Assembly: GCA_028015245.1 (NCBI GenBank)
Contig: CM051381.1
Span: 6,501,322-6,565,321 of the forward strand
Source: Cardamine occulta
Lineage: Eukaryota > Streptophyta > Magnoliopsida > Brassicales > Brassicaceae
DNA: 64,000 nucleotides
Direction of reading: 5' to 3'
A program made the translations under genes and the position numbers. Shown here in pieces: positions 35,338-46,320 of this stretch. The notes below the pieces were generated by a model, which was given only the letters and a program-made list of their open reading frames with translations, made no database searches and had not been told where the DNA came from. The stretch's first letter is position 1; every line of letters begins with the position of its first letter.

Positions 35338-36890
35338 TACCTAAATATATATTTAAAAGGAGAGAAATATGAGAGAGAGAGAGAGAGAGAGAGGTAATAA
35401 GAATTTCTGAATGAATGAGAAAGTGAGAAAGGTTTCTTTATTTATTTTTTTATAGACAGAGCAGAGAAGTTTTGATTTGGTTGTCCCTTGGTGGCCAATC
35501 AAACATTTTCATTTGGTCGGGGTCAATTTTTCATTAAGACAAGGTGTGGAGCAGAAGTGCATATTTGGTATATTCTTGTAAGAAATTTGTAAGAAAGCAA
35601 TAGACAGAGCTTATCTGATAAGATAATTAGTTTAAATATGTTTTATTCATTAAAAATACATCTTGAATTTTAATATTTTCTAGAACATAAAATACGTTAT
35701 TCTTATATCAATAAAAATTACATAAGCTGCAAAGTTTTTTTTTTAATGGTTATCTTATTTATTTATGAGAATACAAATTAGCGATATCATTTTGTAGATT
35801 GGTAATTTCCTTTTCAAATTAATGTAATTTGTAACGTAGATTAAAAATTGGAAGCGAGTGCAATGTGAACACATTCTTCAACTTGAGTGGTGTTGTCACT
35901 CGAGTCACTTTCAAATATGGGACCATTGACCATAGTCCATAGAGTTAGTTTGCTTTGGTTCATGTATTATTTTGCTTTTGTTCAAAATTTTGTTTGGTTG
36001 ATGGGGAAATTTACGGAAAACACACGGTTTTGATAAAAGAAATGGCTAATTGTTTGACGGAAAAAACATAATTTTATTATATTAGCACAAAATAAGATTC
36101 CACAATTTTGGTGGACAAATAATATTTTACAATTTTAGAAGAAAATAATGTAGTGAATTTAAATGGGTTCGTACCTTGTAACTTAAATGGACTTAAATTA
36201 GTTTATACTTAAATGTGATGAGTTTTAAATAGAATAGGTTTACTCAAACTAACATTCCTAGATATGACTGGTGAAAGATACAACCATACACACTAGTAGC
36301 ACAGGAAAAAAAAAAAAAAAAAAAACTAACCAACCAGTACTTGGCCTAACTGAATTCAAATAAGCTAAAGTGCTAACTGCTAACTGAATTCACCAGTCAC
36401 ACACCAGTCACGTTGGAGGCCGGCGTAGAAAGAGAATGCGAAAACAAACAGAAAAAACGTATTTACTCTTAGCCATATACTTCTGTTTTCTACAACATTC
36501 GACCTCAAATTTTAGATAACTTCAGTTTCACCCCTCTATCAAATTCCGAACAATAAATAGAGGTTAGGGACTTTTTTTATAAAATATCCACGAATTGAAT
36601 AACTTTTAAGTAACTTACATTTAGTAAACTACTAACGGCATATCCACATGAAAAACTTTATAAAGAAACAAAATTGTTTACATTTGTTTTTACAAAGACA
36701 TTACAAAAAGTATTACCTTACATAAACACACATCTTCAAAAGAACCAAAGATGAGGGAAAATAAAAACACTAGAAGCCAACAATTATATTACTAATTTAC
36801 AAAGCCAGAAATGAACTGGTAATGATGTTATCCTACATATTATAACATCATTGAAATTGAGGGTCCGATCATCTTCTCACGGGAAAGGGA
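35338..36890. other. Spacer, including a diverged HAD-promoter copy
   Basis: 35338-36400 is AT-rich with a GA run (35371-35391) and poly-A (36306-36325); no gene is seen. From about 36415 the sequence aligns with 32925 onward (GGAGGCCGGCG, ACTTCTGTTTT, CATTCGACC landmarks), so it is a copy of the HAD promoter without exon 1. Confidence 0.5.
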
Positions 36891-37073
36891 TTAGCTTCTG
36901 CAGTCGGATTTGCGGCGGAGCCTCCTCTCTCGCCATCTCCGCCATAGCTTTTCTGGGTCGATGGCGTTCGCCGATCTGAGTAGTTGGTGAGCGATCATGA
37001 TCTTGATTCGACCTCTCTTAGGAGGAACAGTTTGTTCATCTCTTCCGGAGCTGTTAGGTGATTGAAACTCCAT
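36891..37073 (-). CDS. Small basic protein with one RGRIK module (copy 2)
   Basis: Encodes 60 residues: MEFQSPNSSGRDEQTV, then a single PPKRGRIKIMIAHQLLRSAN module, then an Arg/Trp-rich tail (WRRWRERRLRRK). The DNA of the tail is homologous to that of copy 1 but is read in another frame, so only the start and the module are conserved. An ABRE-like ACACGTGT lies about 265 bp upstream (37337-37344). Function unknown. Confidence 0.5.
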   Translation of the reverse strand: MEFQSPNSSGRDEQTVPPKRGRIKIMIAHQLLRSANAIDPEKLWRRWRERRLRRKSDCRS

Positions 37074-37583
37074 GGATTTGTAAATCTTTAGTTTTTTTAT
37101 TGAAGAAAGAAATAAAAAAGAGTGAGGAATTCGAATGTGATGATTACTACAGCGAAGCTAATAAATAGGCCTCGAGACACAAACACTGACGCACACCAAT
37201 TTCTTCTACTTGCTGAGCAAGCTACTTGGGGTTAATTTGGTAAATCGTATATAAATAACGTAGTTAATTCATTAATTGATGTGATCTAGAATGTAATGGA
37301 AGGTTTAATGAATGGTGAGTAGACGTGGCAATGGAGACACGTGTGATCACTGTCGTAAACGCGCTAGTTCAGTTGTTGTCGCTGACTCACTCAATCGTTG
37401 GTTATGAATAACAGAATCAATCTGAAACCTCTTAATAAGACAGAGGGCTTTAGACCCAATTTTTTCCTCTGTTGAAACTTGAAAGCACTTATTCTTAAGG
37501 TAAAGGGAAACCAAAACGGCAAACAATGATTTTTATTGAAGACACTACAATGTAGAGAAAACTGGAACAGAACATGTTGTGTC
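37074..37583. other. Promoter of small gene copy 2 and NPF2 pseudogene 3' flank
   Basis: Aligns with 39474-40147, the equivalent spacer of the next repeat unit (shared ACGCGCTAGTTCAGT and ACAGAGGG.TTTAGACCCAA elements). It carries a TATA-like element (GCCTATTTAT, minus strand) at about 37161-37170. Confidence 0.5.
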
Positions 37584-38385
37584 TTAGGTTGTAACATCTT
37601 TAGGATCTTGTTCATGATCATCATCATTAAGGTTTCCGTATTTGTAAACCCAAGAGCAGACTAGGAAATAGCCAAGATTCAAGACTCCTCCTATGACTAA
37701 AACCCAATAAACATTGTCAACTCTTCCATGGTTTATGTCATCTGATAACCTCGCGGTTGTTCTGGATCAGATCAATGAGAGCTGTGCTGACATAGAAAGA
37801 GATACCAATCACCACTGAGGTCAATGAACTCGCGGTATTCTTCAGAGACTGGGGGAATTCTCCATAGAATACTGCAATATTCGCGGGGAAATGAAAGGCT
37901 TCGCCTATTCCAACTATAACTATTCCAACTATAACGGCAGCAGGAAACAGCCATAGCATTGACATGGGATGGCCATTTTCAACTGTTTTCATTCTTTTTG
38001 CTCCCACAACAACAGATATCGCCATGCTTAGGATGTCGAAAACATGGCCTATCCCGACTTTTTGAAGCGGTGTCAACGGCTTGCGGATTAGCTTCTGGAT
38101 CATGGGATATATAGTCCAGTTGTTGAGCAGGAGAAAGATGCATGTAGACACGAGTACTATGACTTGAAGAGACCCAGCAGGAACTTTGAAGTTCAGGCCA
38201 AGTCCGCGGTCCATCCATGACCATAGCTTGGAGGACCGTCATGCTCATTGGCACTGCCAGTGGAGTGGTAAGGAAGATGACAGCTGACCAGAGAGGGAGA
38301 GTCGAAGAACGGCTTTGAAATCTTCTACTTCTTGAACAGAATATAGGCTCCACAACCACAAAAGGTTGTGGATACAACTCTACAC
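37584..38385 (-). pseudogene. NPF2 transporter pseudogene, last exon only
   Basis: Only the C-terminal third of an NPF2 protein remains, from SVQEVEDFKAV to the final DDDHEQD tail and a stop at 37584-37586. There are frame breaks near 38320 (LPLWSAV region), near 38214 (after VMD) and near 37745, where a 2-base loss turns IQRxTAWLPDDINHGR into a premature stop. A short internal duplication (IVGIVIVGIG) is also present. It closely resembles the intact gene at 40148-42015. The 5' end is cut at about 38390, where HAD-derived sequence begins. Confidence 0.85.
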
Positions 38386-39248
38386 AAATCATCAAGAAAC
38401 CTCAAACTCATCAAAAGGCAGATACAACTCTACACAAATCTAGCACAGTTAGATTGATAACATATATAAGAGATTACAATTAAACCTAAACAGATTTGAC
38501 CTAGAGCCAATCTCTGCCTACCTAATTGAATATCAATAAGCTAACACAAATCATTCACAGATTCATATGATCTTTCTCAAAATTCACTAGTTAGCAGTCA
38601 ATTACTGTCGGTTATCGCATTTTCATCTTCCAGACCAATCATGAAGAGAGAGAAAAAGGAAAAACCCAAAAAAATAAACAAACGAATGATTCGCCGGAGA
38701 TGATTCAAACCGAGGAACGCAGGAGCAGGAGAGGAGAACTTACTGTTTTGATTCCGGTGAGAGGTAACAGAAGGAACGAGACGTTGATCGGAGACTAAAA
38801 TTTCGCCGCCGCAGTGAATTTCTCGCGAAGATTCGAAGATGATTCATTTGGGAATTAACGGAATCTAGAAGCCGGCGAAGAATAAAGATTGGGAGAAAAA
38901 TAAATATACTTCTATTTTTATGACATTCGACTTAAACTATTGTAACTACGTCTTTCATATGATTTATGAACGGCACATCCAAATTCCAAATGATCAAAGC
39001 CAAAGAAACATAATTTTTTTTTACATTAATTTGGTTTTACAGATATACACAACTATTATTACACCAAACTTTATATTAAAAAAAAGAATACAACAACAAC
39101 AAAAAAACGACAAAATCTGTAAAACATCACATCTTCAAAATACCCAAAATCTTTAAGGTTGAAAAGGATGAGAAAAGCAAACAAAAAGCCGAAAATTATA
39201 TAACGTATACACAAATTTTTCAGACCAATCTGAGGATCCAATCACCTT
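38386..39248. other. Duplicated HAD 5' block with exon-1 copy
   Basis: 38397-39248 aligns with 32325-33480. The stretch equivalent to HAD exon 2 (32596-32699 and flank) is missing: the copy goes directly from the AAAACCCAAAAAAA segment to AATGATTCGCCGGAG. Confidence 0.75.
38744..38847 (-). pseudogene. Copy of HAD hydrolase exon 1
   Basis: A 104-base copy of HAD exon 1 with its ATG, the Arg-rich leader reading frame and a GTAAG donor. No HAD exons 2-12 follow on the minus strand; the NPF2 pseudogene is next. It could drive a short or chimeric transcript but has no complete product. Confidence 0.8.
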
Positions 39249-39473
39249 TCAGAGAAAGAGATCGCGAACGATCATGATCTTGATTCGGCCTCTCCTCGGT
39301 GGCGGAGCAATCGAGGTCGCCGATCCGAGTAGATAACGAACGATCTTGATTAGGCTTCTCCTCGGAGGTGGAGGAACCGAGGTCGCCGATCCGAGTAGAT
39401 CACTAACGATTATGATCTTGATCCGGCCTCTCTTCGGAGGAACGGAGGAGCTGTTAGGTGATGGAAACTCCAT
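39249..39473 (-). CDS. Small basic protein with three RGRIK modules (copy 3)
   Basis: Encodes 74 residues. After MEFPSPNSSS come three modules: PPKRGRIKIIIVSDLLGSAT, PPRRSLIKIVRYLLGSATS, and PPPRRGRIKIMIVRDLFL. The middle module has lost RGR and is two residues shorter. It lacks the C-terminal tail of copies 1 and 2. Function unknown. Confidence 0.5.
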   Translation of the reverse strand: MEFPSPNSSSVPPKRGRIKIIIVSDLLGSATSVPPPPRRSLIKIVRYLLGSATSIAPPPRRGRIKIMIVRDLFL

Positions 39474-40147
39474 GGATTTGCTAATCTTAAGATTTTTTTT
39501 TTTTTTAAATCTCAAGATCTTTTTGAAGAAATGAATGATGAATTGGAATGTGATTATTAAAGCGTTAAAGGGCTTATTATTTAAGTTTCGAGAATAGACA
39601 AAGACCAAATCTTTAAAATACACAAGTGGGATTAATTTAATAAATCGAATAAAAAACGAAACAACGAAGTTAGTTCATATGTGGATCTAGAAGTTACTGA
39701 ATGATAATGAGTAGAACCGTCGCAGTGGCGAGTAGAAGACGTGTGTGATCACTCTCATAAACGCGCTAGTTCAGTCGTTGGGCTGAGTCAATCGTTCTGT
39801 GATCACTCTCGTAAACAGTTTTAGTCGTCGGTTCTGAGTAATATAATCAATCTGAAAACCTCTTAATAACACAGAGGGTTTTAGACCCAATTGTTGTCTT
39901 GTGAAATTTGTATTCAGATGAGCTTAGATAAATCAAATTTTTATCCCGCCTTCAAATCTCTCGAATAGTGTTTCTGCTTCAACCATTTTGTTTCTCATAA
40001 ATGCCTTCTTCCACAGTTATATAACCTTCTATACCAGAACATGTTGTTGTTTAGGGAAAATTTAGTTAAGACAGCGACAATGTAGAGAAAACTGGAACAG
40101 AACATGTTCTTTTTTATCTGGTTAACTGGAACAGAACATGTTGAATC
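39474..40147. other. Promoter of small gene copy 3 and NPF2 3' UTR
   Basis: Contains the leader of the small gene (TTATTATTTAAG region near 39565), a partly duplicated ATCACTCTC.TAAAC element at 39745-39810, and the probable 3' UTR of the NPF2 gene. It is homologous to 37074-37583. Confidence 0.5.
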
Positions 40148-42015
40148 TTAGATGGTAACATCTTTTTGATCTTGTTCATGATCATCATCCTTGAGGTTTC
40201 TGTATTTGTAAACACAAGAACACACAAGAAAATAGCCAAGATTCAAGAATCCTCCTATGACTAAAACCCAATAAACATTGTCGACTCTTCCGTGGTTAAT
40301 GTCATCTGGTAACCACGCGGTCATTCTTTGGATCAGATCAATGAGAGCTGTGCTGACATAGAAAGAGATACCTATCACCACTGAGGTCAATGAAGTCGCG
40401 GTGTTCTTCAGAGACTCGGGGAATTCCCCGTAGAATACTGCAATATTCGCGGGAAAATGAAAGGCCTCGCCTATTCCAACTGTCACGAGAGCAGGAAACA
40501 GCCATAGGACTGACATGGGATGGCCATTTTCAACTGTTTTCAGTCTCTTTGCTTCCACAACCGCGGATATCGCCATGCTTAGGATGTTTAAAACATGGCC
40601 TATCCCTACTTTTTGAAGCGGTGTCAGCGGCTTGCGGATTAGCTTATGGATCATGGGATAAATAGTCCAGTTGTTGAGCAGGAGAAAGATGCATGTAGAC
40701 ACGAGTACTATGACTTGTAGAGACCCGGCAGGGACTTTGAAGTGTGGGCCAAGTCTGCGGTCCATGACCATAGCTTGGAGGACCGTCATGCTCATTTGCA
40801 CTGCCACTGGAGTGCTGAGGAAGATGACGGCTGACCAAAGAGGGAGAAGTCGAAGAACGGCTTTGAAATCTTCTACTTCCTGAACAGAGCATATCCTCCA
40901 CATGCAATTAGTGTAGTCACCACTTGGGTTGTCCTCTTCGTTCTTCAACGCTGCACGGTTCAAGAACCTGCATATGTAAAGCTCTTTCAGTTCTTGTTTA
41001 AGTTTCAAGAATCATGCAAGATTTTTGTTTTCACCTGAAGCTGTTGGAGGGCATTGCAGCAGAAGTCTTGACCTCACTATGATGATAGTGTTCCTCTTTG
41101 GATGAAATCACAGCCTTTCTTTTCACTGTAGCGGCGACTAAAACACGAACCAGACCTGTATAGGGACTTCCCAAGGGTTTGTCTTGCTTGTAGAATCTCT
41201 TCCCGGCGATGAAAACGATGAAACTTATCAAGTTAGCAGCGGCACATATACCAAACCCAAGTTTCCAACTAGCATTGTCCTGTGTGTATACAATTGCTGT
41301 CGCGCCAGTAATCGCTCCAGCATATAGTGCGAGGAAGAACCAGTTGAAAAAGCTTCCTTGATCTTTAGGTTTCTCATATTGGTTTGCACCCGCAGATGCC
41401 AAAGTGAACCGCGTCCCAGCTGATCCAGTAGAAACTAGAGCTAAGGCTGCATACAAGATCCCGAGATGGAGCTTTGACGGAGACTGGCATAGGATTGACC
41501 CAGTTTCACACGGTCTAGGTCTCAAATAGTCCAAAGATGTGATCAAGGTCAAGAGAACGATGCCCTGGAAACGTTTAAGTAAGCTTTGTGTATAAGAAAT
41601 AAAGAAGAGAATCAATGAGTCTTGAACTTACAGTCAAAGAAATGAAGGCAGAGACCGAGATAACGGGAATGTTCCCAAAAAAAGAATCGGCTAGGATGGC
41701 TGCAACAACAGGCAACATGTTGACACATCCATTGATAATATTTGAAATCTGAGCAGCAGCAATGTTCTTGATGTTGAATTCTTCGATCAAGAAGACGATC
41801 AAGTTCAGTACCCATCCGAATGAAGTTATCGACAGGCCTAACAATGTAACTGCACCACATAGAAACTCATAATCATCAACATTTAGCTTAAACAACATAG
41901 AAAAGAAGAAAAAAATATATTTGAAAAAACACAAACCGAGCATGAACGGTAAAGTGATCCAGCCACCACGCTTGCGGCTTAGATCACCAGAGCGTTGTGC
42001 TTCTGTGTCAGCCAT
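40148..42015 (-). CDS. NPF2-family (NRT1/PTR) transporter
   Basis: Four exons, 42015-41937, 41849-41632, 41564-41035 and 40967-40148, keep phase and give 548 residues, normal for NPF proteins. The first helix has GGWITLPFMLG, followed by the NPF2-type EEFNIKNIAAAQISN and a long hydrophilic loop after helix 6. The C-terminal half includes GSLQVIVLVS, PLTPLQKVGIGH and GEAFHFPANIAVFYGEFPESLK. NPF2 proteins are proton-coupled or passive carriers of nitrate, chloride or glucosinolates in root and vascular plasma membranes. It is of the At3g45680-At3g45720 group (NPF2.1-2.5); which one I cannot tell. The ExxER proton-coupling motif is not seen in helix 1 (EEFN instead), as in other members of this group. 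Unlike the gene at 51399, its last exon is not interrupted. Confidence 0.9.
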
Positions 42016-42546
42016 GGAAGCATAGGAGGTAATTTGACTTGTATTTGTGTGTTATAATTCAGTTAGATAAAAAGCCTTAAACAATATATAGGCAAATCCA
42101 TAACAATTATTAATATTGGTGGAATGATTCGGTAGTGATCTTGTTTGGTCCACAACATACCTAATCATGATCTGACATTTTATCTACTGTTCGTCGTATT
42201 CCAATATCAGGTTGGTGAATGTAATAAACTACTATAAAAGGGGACGACTAGATCTTCAATAATTGTATTCACTAAGCATCAGAAAAATATTAATAATTTG
42301 AAAACTTTGAAATAATCTATAGAAAATTAATATACCCCAGAGATTGGATTGACTGTGATTCTTATATATGATAAAATAGAATATTCTTAGAAAAATTGTT
42401 TACCCAAACACAATAATGATTTTCTTTTTGTCCATTTAAAAAGCCTAACCACGTTTCTCACATCTTAAACTCTGTTTTCATTTCTATGAATTTTATTATC
42501 TGAAAGAGACTGATTCTCGCAAATGCGCATTAGAGGTAAACGATAA
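42016..42546. other. NPF2 promoter region
   Basis: AT-rich sequence upstream of the NPF2 gene, with no gene of its own. A TATA-type AATATATAGG on the minus strand lies near 42080. Confidence 0.45.
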
Positions 42547-42945
42547 GATGATTCATTTGGGAATTAACGGAATCTAGAAGCCGGCGAAGAATAAAGATTG
42601 GGAAAAAAATAAATATACTTCTATTTTTATGACATTCGACTTAAATTATTGTAACTACGTGTTTCATATGATTTATGAACGGCACATCCAAATTCCAAAT
42701 GATCAAAGCCAAAGAAACATAATTTTTTTTTACATTAATTTGGTTTTACAAATATACACAACTATTATTACACCAAACTTTATATTTTTAAAAAAGAACA
42801 CAACAACAACAACAAATGACAAAATCTGTAAAACATCACATCTTCAAAAGACCCAAAATCTTTAGGGTTGAAAAGGATGAGAAAAGAAAACAAAAAGCCG
42901 AAAATTATATTACGTATACACAAATTTTTCAGACCAACGTTTGGA
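42547..42945. repeat. Near-identical ~400-bp copy of the HAD-promoter block
   Basis: Matches 38840-39235 almost base for base over its whole length, starting inside HAD exon 1 (GATGATTCATTTGGG) and ending at CAGACCAA. The few differences are an extra AAC, poly-A length and scattered substitutions. It abuts subtilase coding sequence at 42946. It is the youngest duplication in the window. Confidence 0.9.
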
Positions 42946-44059
42946 CCGTTGTTACCGGCTGAATTCACAGTGAGAATCTCTTTGGCCATGGCATGGAAAC
43001 CCCCGATTGCTATCGGATTTTTTTCATACATTTCAGGGATACCTCTCCCGATAGAGATGGTGATGTGTCCACACCGTCGGCGATTGGGTCATCAAACCCA
43101 GACAGTATATCTGCCACACTACAAACGTCGGTGCAAACCTTATAGGTGGCGATTCTTGAAGCCGGGACACCACCTCTTACTGTTCCATTGCCGATTCCAA
43201 AGAAGCTTATGTCCGCGATCGCGTTTCCAGCCGCTGTGGACGCAGTGTGTGTACCATGGCCATCTATAGTCCTACCACCTTTTCTTGTGTAGTCTCTTAC
43301 CCCAATCAACTTGCTGAAACATCAAATATAATACCTGAAAATTAATAATCTTTATTCTAAACGTAATTTTTTTGCATTTGGAACTAAATGAATTAGTGTA
43401 AACGCAAACCGAGTTTTTTTAATTTCATTATGTTACAAAGTAAAAAAAAAATTATTTTGTTTAAAATGTTAATGGTTGTGATGTTTATTTGTCAAAATAC
43501 TCATCAAAACATAAATATAAAGGAACGCAAGCAATAGAGAGGGTCGAGAGACTAACTTGTTGCAAGTGAAGTTTTTACCACCGGCACAAACACCTTTCCA
43601 TTTTTTTGGAGGAGGGCCAAAGCCTTTGTCGGAGAAGCTTTCGGATTCCGGTGTGGCCCCATCGTCGATGACCCCAATAATGATATCACTTTAGTCGGGT
43701 TCCTCTTTGTCCTCTTTCCTTCCTTTAACCCCATGAAGTCCCAAGATGTCGTCGTTTCGAGTTTTAAGTTCGTGTTCGGAAACACAGAAACAACTCCCTT
43801 CATTTCTAAGTATAATGATGGAAACCAAGAAGGTAAGTCCCTAAATAAAGTTCTAGAAAGATGTATTAATCATATTCCAAGTTTCCTATACTTAGATATA
43901 TAAAAAAGATTATAATCAAAACAAATCATTGTGTATTGTGAGATTAATCAGGTGGAAGAACACTCACTACCGACTCTTTCTCGTTCTGACTCGGTGAGTC
44001 GAGCTGCGAACCCATTGAAACTCCTTTTGTAACTTCTCACCAAGCGGTTCTTGATCAAA

Positions 44060-44580
44060 CTATAATACGTAACGATCGAGCCATTTATTCTTCTTTTTTG
44101 TTGAATCTTTATAATTACTTGATACGGTTAGATCCGACCCATCACATAACCAATAATAGCCATCGATTAGGGCCCAATAATTTTATGGTTCATCAAATTG
44201 TAGACAAAATATTCTTATTTATTTATTTTAGTCCTTCATTTGCAATAATCTTTTCTTTTTTTTTTTGAAATTTTTTACTTTTTTAAAGGGGAATATTCTC
44301 AATAATCTTTATATGACAAAAAAATGCAACTAAACCTCGAAATAAAGTATAGAAATATTGTAATATAGGCTGTCACAACAAATTCATTTTTGGATTTTAT
44401 TTTCAATACTACATTAAAACGTAAAAACTTGTAATCTCCCAGTTAGCTTTGGAGAGAAGGGTGCAAATGATTACCCATGTTTTCTATTTTCTAAGTAGTG
44501 TCTTATTAAAAAGAAAATCTAAACATAATATGTTTTAAAATTTTTACTGTTAACCATTGAAATTATTTATAAATAAATAA
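44060..44580. other. Subtilase intron sequence left of the Copia element
   Basis: AT-rich, no gene. It represents the 3' part of the subtilase intron into which the Copia element inserted. Confidence 0.6.
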
Positions 44581-44585
44581 TATAT

Positions 44586-44835
44586 TATTGAAAAACTACT
44601 ACTAATAATATATAAAATGAGATATATGATATGTGTATGTATATAATATATATTATAATATTATATGTGGAAGAGATGGAAACCAGACATTTTTATTAAA
44701 TTTTTACACATACATGCATTCCTTACAAAAAGGTAAGTATTTTATATTTATAAAGGAAAAGTAAACATAAGTCAGCAAACTATGACGGTAAAAATATTAA
44801 TTTATTATAAAATAGATAATCATTTTTTTGTAACA
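44586..44835 (-). repeat. Copia 3' LTR
   Basis: About 250 bp, aligned end to end with 50081-50346 except for a ~17-bp deletion and roughly 20 substitutions. The outer end is TATTG instead of TGTTG. The divergence indicates an old insertion. Confidence 0.9.
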
Positions 44836-45083
44836 CTCTCCTTGATTATCCATCATTATTAATGTATTATTTACTGTCTCGTTAAAAACTTTATCATGAA
44901 AAAACCCAATGGGATAAAAATCATGATAAGGAAAAAGAGATGATGGCGTAATCTCCCCCCCAAAATGATGGATACAATTTTTTCTTTATTGATAACGTAA
45001 GTAATGCATCCCGATACTACAAACATGTTTTCTGAATGTTGTAGTTGGAAGCGCCTTCGTAAACAGATCAGCTGCATTATCTG

Positions 45084-46320
45084 TTGAGCAAATATATTGA
45101 ATATCTACTTCTTAATGTTTTTCGAGTTCTTGTATATATGAAATATTTTTGGGAGAATATGCTTCGTTCTATCGCTTTTGATGTAGCCTTCTTTGAGTTG
45201 GGCAACACATGCAGCATTATCTTCAAAAACTTTTGTTGGCTGTTTGTCAGTGACTACTCCGCTTGACTGTTGTATATGATTAGTCATGGATCTGAGTCAA
45301 ACACATTTTGTACATGCCTCATGAAACACAATGGTTTCTGCATAATTTGATAAAGTAGCAACCAAAGTCTGCTTTTGGGAACGCCAAGAGATTGCAGTAC
45401 CTCCAACTGTGAAATCATATCCTGTTTGCGATCGGACTTTATGTGGATCTGATAGATAGCCTGCATTTGCAAAACCAGCTAAAACAAAAGTAAAGTTTCT
45501 AGGGTAAAACAATCTCAAGTCAATTTTTCCCTAAAAAAAAAGATAACGAAAAATATATTTTATTTCATTCTAATGTCTACGCGTAGGAGATGAACTATAT
45601 CTTGCAAGTAAATTTATAGCAAATGCTATATCTGGTCGGGTACAATTTGCAAGATACATAAAACCACCAATAGCGCTCATATAAGGTACTTCAGGACCTT
45701 ATACTTCTTCGTTATCCTCACAAGGTCGAAATAGATCTTTATCAACATTAAGCGATCTATTGACCATTGGAGTACTCAAAAGAGTCGCTTTATCCATATA
45801 AAAGCGTTTTAAGATATTTTTCGTATAATTTGATTGATGTATGAAAATTCCATCTCGATGATGCTCGATCTGGAGTCCAAGATAAAATTTTGTCTGCCCA
45901 AGATCTTTCATTTTGAACTCTTCTTTCATATGAGTTATGGCATCATCAATGTCCTTTTGAGTTAAAATTATGTTCAGGTCATCCACATATACAACGATGA
46001 TCACAAATCCAAATAAAGATTTCTTAATAAATACACAAGTGCATATCACATTGTTGGTAAATACCAAATATTTACTTAAACGATTGTAAAGTGATCGCTC
46101 TAATTTGACTGAACATATTTTATTAGCTTTTGAGCTTAATGCTTCAGGCATTTTTAATCTTTTTGGGATTTTCATATATATCTCATTATCAAGTGATCCA
46201 TATAGATATACAGTTACAACATCCATTAGATATTTCTAGATTTTTGGATGCCACTAAACTCATCAAAAATCTTAAAGTAATTATATCTATAACTGGGGAA
46301 TATGTTTCTTCATAATCAAT
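45084..46320 (-). pseudogene. Copia reverse transcriptase and RNase H remnants
   Basis: The RT piece at 45699-46226 contains LYGSLDNEIYM, the catalytic VVYVDDL and the KMKDLGQTKFYLGLQIE motif typical of Copia RT. RNase H follows at about 45105-45518 with GYLSDPHKVRSQTGYDF and the FEDNAACVAQ motif. Several frame breaks separate the parts. Confidence 0.88.
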
